A stretch of 64,000 nt of DNA from Streptomyces fildesensis. Lineage in GTDB: Bacteria; Actinomycetota; Actinomycetes; Streptomycetales; Streptomycetaceae. Below, in pieces: positions 15,200 through 22,133 of this stretch; within the stretch, counting starts at the first letter, position 1; every line of letters starts with the position of its first letter. The stretch is from assembly GCF_016107395.1 (NCBI RefSeq), contig NZ_JAAIKO010000025.1:1-64000 (forward strand), read 5' to 3'. A program made the position numbers and the translations under genes. Below the pieces are notes generated by a model. The model saw only the letters and a list, made by a program, of their open reading frames with translations. It was not told where the DNA came from and made no database searches.

Positions 15200-16675
15200 A
15201 TGCCCGAGGACGAGAAGACCCCCGCCCGCGAGATCATCACCGACTACGCCCAATCCCACTTCCGGTATTTCCGCACCGCCGACGGCACCGTATACGCGCA
15301 GCGCAACGGCCACCCGGTGGCCCGGCCGATGCGCTCACAGGGCACGACCGGCAGCCACCGCCAGGAACTGATCGTCGGCATGTACCGCGACGGGGTCGGC
15401 GTGTTCAACGGCACCGCGCTCAAAGAGGCGCTGGACTTGATCGAGGCGCTCGCGCTGTACGAGGACACACACGCCGTGAACATCCGCGTCGCCCCCGGGT
15501 TCGACGGGGCCACGTGGCTGGACCTCGGGCGGGATGACGGGCAGTCCGTCCGAATCCACCCCAGCGGCTGGGACATCCTCACCCCGGACCCCCGGGAGGT
15601 GTGCTGGCGCCGGACCCAGCTCACCGGGGAACTGCCCCTGCCGGCCAAGGACACCAGCGGCAAGGGCGTCGACCTGCTGATGCGGCTGTGCAACTTCGCC
15701 ACGGCGGAGACCGAGTGTCTTGCTATCGCGTGGCTGATCGGCTGCCTGGGACCGTCGGTGCCCGTGCCGGCCCCGTTCCTCACCGGTCCGCAAGGCGCGG
15801 GTAAGTCCACTGCCGGGCGGATGCTCCTGAGGATCATTGAGGGCATGAGCGGGGATCTGCGCCGGGCCCCGAAGGATGAAGGGGACCTGATCACAGCGGT
15901 GGCGGCCGGATGGATCACCGCCCTGGACAACCTCTCCCACATGACCCCGGACCTGTCCGACGCCATGTGCTGCATCGTCACCGGGGCCGAGAGCGTCAAG
16001 CGTGCCCTGTTCAGCGACGGGGACGTGTTCCGTCTCGGCTACCGGCGCCCCCTGCTCCTGACCGGCATCGACGTCGGTGTCATCCGCCCGGACCTCGCGG
16101 AGCGGCTGCTGCCGCTGCGCCTGGTGCGGCCCCGGATCCGGCGCACCGAAGCGAAGCTGTGGGCGGAGTATGAGGAGGTGTTGCCCGTCATCCTCGGCTC
16201 GCTCCTGGACCTCACCGTCAGGGTCCGCGCCCTGGAGGTGGAAACCCCCACCGACCTGCGGATGGCGGACTTCGCGCACCTGTGCGCGCAGCTCGACACA
16301 GCAGCCGGCCTCGGAGCGCTCACCGCGTACCGGGCCAGCCTGGACGACCTGAACGACGACGTGATCGAGGGCGATCTCCTCGCGCAGACCGTCCTCACGC
16401 ACGCCGAAACCCTCGACCCGGGCGCACAGCAGCGGATGACGTCCACGCAGTGGCTGCACTGCCTCAGCCGCCTCCACAGCGGCGAGGAACTGCGGCCCCT
16501 ACCCAAAGGGTGGCCAACCACCGGCAAAGTCCTCTCCGACCGCCTCAAACGCCTCCAACCCACCCTGGCCGCACGCGGTGTCCTCATCGACACCGGCCGC
16601 ACCAGCGAAGGCCGCTACCTCGAAATGACCCGGCCCGCCGCACCGCCCCCGCCGGAGCAGCAGCAGGTGTTCTGA
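15200..16675 (+). CDS. P-loop ATPase, replicative helicase partner of the primase
   Basis: 491 residues, starting one base after the primase stop. A central P-loop FLTGPQGAGKST (about residues 194-205) is followed by AGWITALDNLSHM as the Walker B region and RLGYRRPLLLTG as a sensor-like strand, close to phage/plasmid D5-type helicases. The C-terminal third (TGKVLSDRLKRLQPTLAARGV) resembles a winged helix. Expected to unwind the origin for the adjacent primase. No relaxase is present, in line with double-stranded transfer. Confidence 0.82.
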   Translation: MPEDEKTPAREIITDYAQSHFRYFRTADGTVYAQRNGHPVARPMRSQGTTGSHRQELIVGMYRDGVGVFNGTALKEALDLIEALALYEDTHAVNIRVAPGFDGATWLDLGRDDGQSVRIHPSGWDILTPDPREVCWRRTQLTGELPLPAKDTSGKGVDLLMRLCNFATAETECLAIAWLIGCLGPSVPVPAPFLTGPQGAGKSTAGRMLLRIIEGMSGDLRRAPKDEGDLITAVAAGWITALDNLSHMTPDLSDAMCCIVTGAESVKRALFSDGDVFRLGYRRPLLLTGIDVGVIRPDLAERLLPLRLVRPRIRRTEAKLWAEYEEVLPVILGSLLDLTVRVRALEVETPTDLRMADFAHLCAQLDTAAGLGALTAYRASLDDLNDDVIEGDLLAQTVLTHAETLDPGAQQRMTSTQWLHCLSRLHSGEELRPLPKGWPTTGKVLSDRLKRLQPTLAARGVLIDTGRTSEGRYLEMTRPAAPPPPEQQQVF

Positions 16676-16697
16676 CCCGCACGCACACCCGGACAAG

Positions 16698-16737
16698 CAA
16701 GAAGAGCACCAGCCCCCGGGCCGGGGTGCTCCTCTTG
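16698..16737 (+). terminator. Terminator of the replication operon
   Basis: A 13-bp stem with one mismatch (16698-16710 / 16725-16737) around a 14-nt GC-rich loop, 23 nt after the ATPase stop. It separates the replication genes from the iteron field. Confidence 0.7.
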
Positions 16738-16851
16738 CTGTTCGGCGGAACCGCCGCTCGAAGGTCGCGCCGCGCAGCGGCTCCTTCTTCGCTCCCTGGG
16801 GCACCGGACCACCACAGACAGCCCCTTCTTTTTTCCTAAGAAGGAAGATCC

Positions 16852-17058
16852 TGCGTCATCTGCGTCATGCGAGCCGAAAAACCGGGGCCTGACCTGCGGT
16901 AACGGCCATGACGCAGACGGCAGCGCCTGCGTCATCCTGCGTCATCTGCGTCACGCGATGACGCAGCCCATGACGCACCCATGACGCAGGCCCAAGTCAC
17001 TACGTCACATAAAACCGCAGGTCAGAAGCGCAAATGACGCTGATGACGCAATGACGCA
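16852..17058. repeat. Iteron-like repeat field, candidate replication origin or Xis/Int control region
   Basis: Eleven exact copies of TGACGCA (either strand) and one TGACGCT lie in 207 bp. Exact copies start at 16852, 16861, 16909, 16928, 16938, 16947, 16959, 16971, 16982, 17044 and 17052. Left copies are mostly TGCGTCA and right copies TGACGCA, so the field is roughly mirror-symmetric. A perfect 11-bp inverted repeat (TGACCTGCGGT 16890-16900, ACCGCAGGTCA 17014-17024) flanks the central block. It lies between the rep terminator and xis. Confidence 0.8.
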
Positions 17059-17123
17059 GAAATCCCCACCTCGGACAGGTGCAACGCCCCCCGCTCCATA
17101 AACGGCCCGAGGAGACACCGAAC

Positions 17124-17360
17124 ATGGCAACGCCCGCCACGACTGACCCGCGTACCGCCCTGCGCTCCGGTCTCCCGGACCGCTACCTCACCCCCGAAGA
17201 CATCAAGGAACTCTTCGACCTTCCGAGCATCGAGACCGTCTACGCCTGGCGAAAGAAACGCGTCGGACCGCCCGGATTCCGAGTCGGCAAACACCTGCGC
17301 TTCGACCCCGCCACCGTTCGTGCCTGGGTCAACGACCGCATGGAAATTGACGCCGTTTAG
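17124..17360 (+). CDS. xis: Excisionase / recombination directionality factor
   Basis: 78 residues with a MerR-like winged helix (HTH_17): YLTPEDIKELFDLPSIETVYAWRKKRVGPPGFRVGKHLRFDPATVRAWV. GAGGAG precedes the ATG. In AICEs, Xis bends att DNA so that the integrase excises the element. It directly precedes the integrase gene, separated by a strong hairpin, and follows the iteron field that may include its promoter. Confidence 0.88.
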   Translation: MATPATTDPRTALRSGLPDRYLTPEDIKELFDLPSIETVYAWRKKRVGPPGFRVGKHLRFDPATVRAWVNDRMEIDAV

Positions 17361-17374
17361 CGCACCCATCCACA

Positions 17375-17407
17375 GCAGGGGCACGACCGCACCGGTCGTG
17401 CCCCTGC
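17375..17407 (+). other. Perfect 15-bp hairpin between xis and int
   Basis: GCAGGGGCACGACCG (17375-17389) pairs completely with 17393-17407 across a 3-nt CAC loop. It lies 15 nt after the xis stop and 26 nt before the integrase start, so it may attenuate or terminate transcription into int or stabilise the xis message. Confidence 0.7.
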
Positions 17408-17432
17408 CCCGTCACGCCCCAAGGAGCCCCAC

Positions 17433-18698
17433 GTGGCTGGCCACATTCAAGACCGCTGGTACAAGACCGAGAAGACCGCCGACGAGAAGACCGCCCGGGT
17501 CAAGAGCGACCGGTACGGCATCGGGCTGCGCTATCGCGCCCGGTACGTCGGTCCCGACGGAACGGAAAAGAGCCGTTCCTTTCCCGACCGGCAGAAGCGC
17601 CTTGCTGAACAGTGGCTCACCGCGGTTGAGGCCGACATGTCGCGCGGGCAGTACATCGACCCCGCGGCCGGCCGAACCACCTTCCGGCAGTACGCCACGA
17701 AGTGGCTCAAGGATCACGCCACGGACATCAACGGGCGGGACGCGATCGAGCGGAGGTTCCGGCTGCACGCCTTCCCGCACATCGGCACGCGTCCGATCTC
17801 CTCGTTCCAGCCTGGCCACATCCGGGAATGGCTCGCACAACTGGAGAGCGCGGGACTGGAGGCGTCGTCGCGGCGGGTCATCTTTGGGACCATCTCCGCT
17901 GTATTCAATGCGGCCGTGGATGACAGCCTGATCGCGAAGAATCCATGCCTCGCCAGGTCGGTCCGCTCACCGCAACCGCCCCCTTCCCGGGTGGTTCCTT
18001 GGACTCCGGAGCAGGTGTTCGCCGTGCGGGCCGCCCTGCCCGAGCGGTTCCGGGCGATGGTGGACGCGGGTGGGGGCGCCGGACTGCGGCAAGGGGAAAT
18101 CTTCGGGCTGTCCGTCGATGAGCTGGACTTCGAAGGCGGGTGGGTCGCGGTGCGGCACCAGCTCAAGCGGGTGCGAGGGAAGTTCGTGTTCGCACCGCCG
18201 AAGCGCGGGAAGCTGCGCGACGTGCCGTTGCCCGGGTCGATGGCTACGGCCCTGAAAGCGCACATGAAGAGCTTTCCCCCGGTCCGGATCACGCTTCCGT
18301 GGATCGCGCCGGACGGGCCGCCGGTCACCAAGGCCCTGCTGTTCACTGGGAGCAGCGCCGGCAGTGTGCGAGCGAGCTACTTCGACGACTTCATGTGGAA
18401 GCCCGCTCTCGTCGCCGCGGGCTTCATCCCCGAGCCTGAACCGGGCGGGCGGCACCAGGCGGCCCGGCAGCACGGCATGCACGCGCTGCGGCACTTCTAC
18501 GCCTCCGTGCTGCTGGACGCAGGTGAGAACATCCGGGCGCTGAGCACGTATCTCGGTCACAGCGATCCGGGGTTCACGCTGCGGGTCTACACGCACCTGA
18601 TGCCCAGCAGCGAGGGGCGCACGCGGAAGGCCGTCGATCGGGTCTTCACGGCGCCCGCTGAACCGCTAGACGGCCCAGGGACGGCCCAAGCCGCGTAG
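17433..18698 (+). CDS. int: Tyrosine-type site-specific integrase
   Basis: 421 residues from a GTG behind AAGGAG. An N-terminal arm-binding region and a SAM-like core-binding domain (about 75-170) precede the catalytic domain with a complete active site: R219 (GAGLRQGE), H350 and R353 (HALRH), H376 (YLGHSD) and Y386 (VYTHL). It is the last gene of the element. Two 13-bp repeats and a pmt-like gene end follow within 150 bp, the usual int-att arrangement. Intact and probably functional. Confidence 0.93.
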   Translation: MAGHIQDRWYKTEKTADEKTARVKSDRYGIGLRYRARYVGPDGTEKSRSFPDRQKRLAEQWLTAVEADMSRGQYIDPAAGRTTFRQYATKWLKDHATDINGRDAIERRFRLHAFPHIGTRPISSFQPGHIREWLAQLESAGLEASSRRVIFGTISAVFNAAVDDSLIAKNPCLARSVRSPQPPPSRVVPWTPEQVFAVRAALPERFRAMVDAGGGAGLRQGEIFGLSVDELDFEGGWVAVRHQLKRVRGKFVFAPPKRGKLRDVPLPGSMATALKAHMKSFPPVRITLPWIAPDGPPVTKALLFTGSSAGSVRASYFDDFMWKPALVAAGFIPEPEPGGRHQAARQHGMHALRHFYASVLLDAGENIRALSTYLGHSDPGFTLRVYTHLMPSSEGRTRKAVDRVFTAPAEPLDGPGTAQAA

Positions 18699-18703
18699 AG
18701 CCA

Positions 18704-18735
18704 CCCTGGTCAGGGGTATCCTCCCTGGCCAGGGG
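18704..18735. repeat. Two 13-bp repeats, candidate integrase arm sites
   Basis: CCCTGGTCAGGGG (18704-18716) and CCCTGGCCAGGGG (18723-18735) are spaced 19 bp apart, differ at one base and are each near-palindromic. They lie between the integrase stop and the putative core site. Confidence 0.5.
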
Positions 18736-18750
18736 CTCGCGGGCCGCCCG

Positions 18751-18846
18751 ATACGCAATTTCATCTACTTCTTCCCCATCTACACGGGGATGCCGATCTC
18801 GATGGACGCCTGGCGTGCCCGGATGTGGTTCGACTCCTGGATCTGA
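18751..18846 (+). pseudogene. pmt: 3' end of a protein O-mannosyltransferase gene at the element's right attachment site
   Basis: The frame ending at TGA 18844-18846 reads FIYFFPIYTGMPIS, then WRARMWFDSWI, which looks like the conserved C-terminus of actinobacterial Pmt proteins. No start or upstream domain is present. In S. coelicolor pmt lies just upstream of penicillin-binding-protein genes, and a PBP gene follows here. The simplest reading is attR: either the displaced tail of an interrupted pmt or a duplicate left when the element restored the gene end on its far side. Which is correct depends on sequence left of the window. Confidence 0.65.
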
Positions 18847-18985
18847 CGCCGGAGGCCCCCTCGGGGCGGGTTGATCGGAGTGGCTGGTCCTGGGCGCTCG
18901 GTCCGCACCTGATATCGACGCCTGCCCGGAATGAGACCCCCTGCGTCACTGCGGTCACGTAAAGTGCGGTGAAGAGCGCTTTCTT

Positions 18986-18997
18986 TGAACGCGTTCA
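18986..18997. promoter_or_regulatory. 12-bp perfect palindrome upstream of the PBP gene
   Basis: TGAACGCGTTCA ends 21 bp before the PBP start, next to its GAGGGGGGA ribosome site. Placed to act as an operator near the transcription start; no regulator is known to me. Confidence 0.4.
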
Positions 18998-19018
18998 GTT
19001 CACGAGGGGGGACGGGAA

Positions 19019-20638
19019 ATGCAGCGGGGTGCCAAGCTCGGCATAGTCGGTGGAGTGGTCGCCGGGATGCTCGGGGTCGCCGGGTACGGGGTCTACAACG
19101 TGCTGGACGCGCTCAACAGCGACAGCACGTCGTCGACGGGCAACGCCGGTTCGGCGAAGAGCACGCAGCCGCCGGACGCCAAGGAGATCACCGGGACCGC
19201 GGCCGACTTCCTGGCTGCCTGGGCCTCCGGGGACACCGCGAAGGCCGCGGGCCTCACGGACTCCGTGCAGACCGCCACCACCGCGCTGAGCGGGTACAAG
19301 GACAAGGCGCACGTCTCGGCCGTCAAGCTCACCCCGGGTACTCCCGTCGGCGCCAAGGTGCCGTTCAACGTGGCCGCCACCCTGTCGTTCCAGGGCAAGA
19401 CCTCGCCGTGGGCGTACGACTCCGCCCTCACCGTCATCCGTGGCACGAGCGGCAAGCCCGTCGTGCAGTGGAAGGCCGCCGTCGTGCACCCGAAGCTCGC
19501 GGAGGGCGCGAGCCTGGAGACCGGTACCGCCAAGCAGCCGACGCTGGACTTCACCGACCGGCACGACAAGGTCCTCGATCCGGCCAAGTACCCGTCCCTG
19601 GGACGGTTCTTCACCCAGCTGCGGACCACCTACGCGTCCAAGGCGACCGGCGGCACCCCCGGTGTCGAGACCTGGATCGACGGCGCGGACGGCGCCGTGA
19701 CCGAGACGCTGCACGTCATCACCAAGGGCACCGGCAGCAAGTTCCCGACCACGCTGGACGCGGACATCCAGGCGGCCGCCGAGAAGGCCGTCCTGAAGCG
19801 GTCGGGGTCGGCCGTGACCGCGCTGGACGTGAACACCGGCGGGATCCTCGCCGTCGCCAACAACCCGGCGACCGGCACCAACCTGGCCTTCGGCCCGAAT
19901 GCCGCACCCGGATCGACCTTCAAGGTCGTGACGGCGACGGCGCTGCTGAAGGCCGGGCTCACACCCAGCTCCAAGGTGCCGTGCAAGGCGCACGACAACA
20001 TCGACAACGGCAAGATGTACAAGAACGTGGAGAAGGAGGGCAATGAGCAGGCCGACTTCGCCTGGGACTTCGCCAACTCCTGCAACACCGCCTTCATCTC
20101 GCAGGCCCACCGGGTCCCCGGCACCACCCTCCAGAGCACCGCACACGACGTCTTCGGTCTCAACCAGAACTGGGAGATCGGCGTCAAGTCCGTCAACAGC
20201 AGCGTCCCCGGCGGCACGGGCGACGAGCTGACGTCGGAGATGATCGGCCAGGGCAAGATCACCGCGAGCCCGCTGGACATGGCGTCCGTCGCGGCCACCG
20301 CCAAGAACGGCAGCTTCCACCAGCCGCGGATCGTGGCCGCCGACCTCATCGCCGGCCGGCCCTCGATCAGCACCACTCCGCTCTCCCCGGGCGTCAAGCG
20401 CTCGCTGCAGCGGATGATGCAGCAGACCGCGCAGAGCGGCACCGCCGCCACCGCGATGAGCGGCGTCGGCGGCAACGTGGGCGCGAAGACCGGTTCCGCC
20501 GAGGACGGGGAGGGGCAGCCCAACGGCTGGTTCCTCGCCTATCGCGACGATGTCGCCGCGAGCGCCATCGTGCAGAACGGCGGCCACGGCGGCGACTCCG
20601 CCGGACCCATCGTCGCGGCCGTCCTCAAGGCCTCGTAA
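19019..20638 (+). CDS. Class B penicillin-binding transpeptidase with NTF2-like domain
   Basis: 539 residues. One N-terminal membrane anchor (LGIVGGVVAGMLGVAGYGVYNVL) is followed by an NTF2-like (MecA_N) domain (about 50-165), a linker and the transpeptidase domain. All three catalytic motifs are present: S299TFK (SxxK), S354CN (SxN) and K490TG. It acts outside the membrane, cross-linking peptidoglycan; low-affinity MecA-like members give beta-lactam tolerance, but that is not predictable here. First intact chromosomal gene after the AICE. Confidence 0.92.
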   Translation: MQRGAKLGIVGGVVAGMLGVAGYGVYNVLDALNSDSTSSTGNAGSAKSTQPPDAKEITGTAADFLAAWASGDTAKAAGLTDSVQTATTALSGYKDKAHVSAVKLTPGTPVGAKVPFNVAATLSFQGKTSPWAYDSALTVIRGTSGKPVVQWKAAVVHPKLAEGASLETGTAKQPTLDFTDRHDKVLDPAKYPSLGRFFTQLRTTYASKATGGTPGVETWIDGADGAVTETLHVITKGTGSKFPTTLDADIQAAAEKAVLKRSGSAVTALDVNTGGILAVANNPATGTNLAFGPNAAPGSTFKVVTATALLKAGLTPSSKVPCKAHDNIDNGKMYKNVEKEGNEQADFAWDFANSCNTAFISQAHRVPGTTLQSTAHDVFGLNQNWEIGVKSVNSSVPGGTGDELTSEMIGQGKITASPLDMASVAATAKNGSFHQPRIVAADLIAGRPSISTTPLSPGVKRSLQRMMQQTAQSGTAATAMSGVGGNVGAKTGSAEDGEGQPNGWFLAYRDDVAASAIVQNGGHGGDSAGPIVAAVLKAS

Positions 20639-20661
20639 ACCACGTGCGACCGGCGGCCCCA

Positions 20662-20702
20662 CTAGGGCGTGTTGCGAAAGTCCCGCCTGGCACGCGCCCT
20701 AG
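20662..20702. terminator. Hairpin shared by convergent genes
   Basis: CTAGGGCG (20662-20669) pairs with CGCCCTAG (20695-20702). The right arm contains the TAG stop of the leftward esterase gene, and the hairpin lies 24 nt after the PBP stop, so it can serve both transcripts. Confidence 0.5.
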
Positions 20703-21943
20703 CGCAGCGCCGCCAGGCACTCCCGTACCGCCCGCAGCAGGGCCTGGGCGCGGGGGTCGGACGTGACGTTCTTCTGCATGCCGTTGGTGATGTAGCCGAA
20801 CCCGATACCGGCGTCCGGGTCCGCGAAGGCCAGCGGGCCGCCGCGGCCGGGGTGGCCGAACGAGGCGGGGCCGAGGAACGGGGAGGACGGGCCGTGCAGC
20901 ATGTAGCCGAGGCCGAACCGGGTGTTGACGACGAGCACCTGGTCCGGTCCGTCGGACTCGACGGTGCGGGCGCCGGTGACGGTGGCCGGGGCGAAGAGCA
21001 TCCTGCTCTCGGCGTCGCTCTCCCGGTACCCGTCCACGTTGCCTATCAGGGCCGCGTAGAAGCGGGCCAGTGAGCGGGCGGTGGCGATGCCGTTGGAGGC
21101 CGCCAGTTCGCCGGCCCGGTAGGCCGGGTCGTTCTCGTCCGGGAGCGGGGTGATCGCGGCGAAGGCCCGGCGGGTGAGCGAGTCCGGGTTCGCGTAGGCG
21201 TCGTGGACCGACTGCTTGGGGCGGGCGCGCAGCCCGCTCGCGGCGGGCGCGGGCGGCGGCGGGACGTCGGCGATCCGCCCGACGCGGTGGGTCTCGCCGG
21301 GCGGCAGGCCCACCCACAGGTCCAGGCCGAGCGGCCGGGTGATCTCCTCGGCGATGTACCGGCCGAGGCTGCGCCCGGACGCCCGCTGGACGATCTCGCC
21401 GAGCAGCCAGCTGTAGGTCTGGGCGTGGTAGCCGTGGGTGGTGCCCGGCGCGAAGAGCGGGGCCTGCGCGGCGACGGCGCGGGGGCCGGACACCCCGTCG
21501 AGGGCCTGTTCCGGGGTGAGGGGCACATCGAGTGCGGGAACGCCTGCCCGGTGCGCGAGGACGTCCCGTACGGTCACCCGGTCCTTGCCCGCGGCCTTGA
21601 AGGCCGGCCAGTACGTACCGACGGGCGCGTCCAGGTCGAGTTGGCCGCGCTGGTGGAGGAGGAGCAGGCAGGCCGCCGCCGGGCCCTTGGTGGCGGACCG
21701 GACGATCTGCGCGGTGTCCTCCTGCCAGGGCTCGTCACCGTCGGGGCCTGCCGTGCCCGCCCACAGGTCGACGACCTTGCGGCCGTCGCGGTACAGGGCG
21801 AAGGCCGCGCCGCGGTCACCGCGCAGCTCGAAGTTGCGTGCGAACGCCTCGCGGACCGGCTCGAAGCCGTCCGTCACCGTCCCATGGACGTCCACCACCG
21901 TTGTCGCTCCCGCTCCGCGCCCGACATGAATCCGCACCCCCAT
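20699..21943 (-). CDS. Serine beta-lactamase-like esterase (class C fold)
   Basis: 414 residues from ATG 21943. The family SxxK nucleophile is S-A-T-K in QIVRSATKGPAAACLLLL. A Tyr motif is likely HGYHAQTYSW, and the C-terminal third has FGHPGRGGPLAFADPD in place of a KTG triad. Without a signal peptide this is more likely a cytoplasmic EstB-type esterase or D-aminopeptidase relative than a resistance beta-lactamase. Convergent with the PBP gene. Confidence 0.85.
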   Translation of the reverse strand: MGVRIHVGRGAGATTVVDVHGTVTDGFEPVREAFARNFELRGDRGAAFALYRDGRKVVDLWAGTAGPDGDEPWQEDTAQIVRSATKGPAAACLLLLHQRGQLDLDAPVGTYWPAFKAAGKDRVTVRDVLAHRAGVPALDVPLTPEQALDGVSGPRAVAAQAPLFAPGTTHGYHAQTYSWLLGEIVQRASGRSLGRYIAEEITRPLGLDLWVGLPPGETHRVGRIADVPPPPAPAASGLRARPKQSVHDAYANPDSLTRRAFAAITPLPDENDPAYRAGELAASNGIATARSLARFYAALIGNVDGYRESDAESRMLFAPATVTGARTVESDGPDQVLVVNTRFGLGYMLHGPSSPFLGPASFGHPGRGGPLAFADPDAGIGFGYITNGMQKNVTSDPRAQALLRAVRECLAALR

Positions 21944-21988
21944 GGTGCACGGCGCACCCCCACATCCCAACCCCGGCCTTCCCCGATA

Positions 21989-22018
21989 CCTTCCGGGACC
22001 TTCCAGGACCTTCCGGGA
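21989..22018. repeat. Three tandem 10-bp repeats
   Basis: CCTTCCGGGA, CCTTCCAGGA and CCTTCCGGGA follow one another without gaps, 46 bp upstream of the esterase start. The 10-bp period equals one DNA turn, as in stacked regulator sites. Confidence 0.5.
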
Positions 22019-22038
22019 ACTTGTGGGAGCGGGCATGA

Positions 22039-22075
22039 GCCGCGCCCCGCTCGCGGAATCCGAGCGGGGCGCGGC
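22039..22075 (-). terminator. Terminator of the cellulase gene
   Basis: A perfect 15-bp GC-rich stem (22039-22053 / 22061-22075) with a 7-nt loop lies 59 nt beyond the cellulase stop. Confidence 0.75.
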
Positions 22076-22133
22076 CGGGACCGAACGCAGGACCCGATGG
22101 CGGGGACCGGGAGCAGGCCCGGTCCTGGAGCGG

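Noticed and set aside
16738..16851. Possible small gene after the replication terminator
   Set aside because: Only out-of-frame fragments; no start with ribosome site before the iterons.
18985..20046. 353-residue frame overlapping the PBP gene
   Set aside because: Arg/Gly-rich shadow of the PBP codons in a different frame; the PBP frame has all catalytic motifs.
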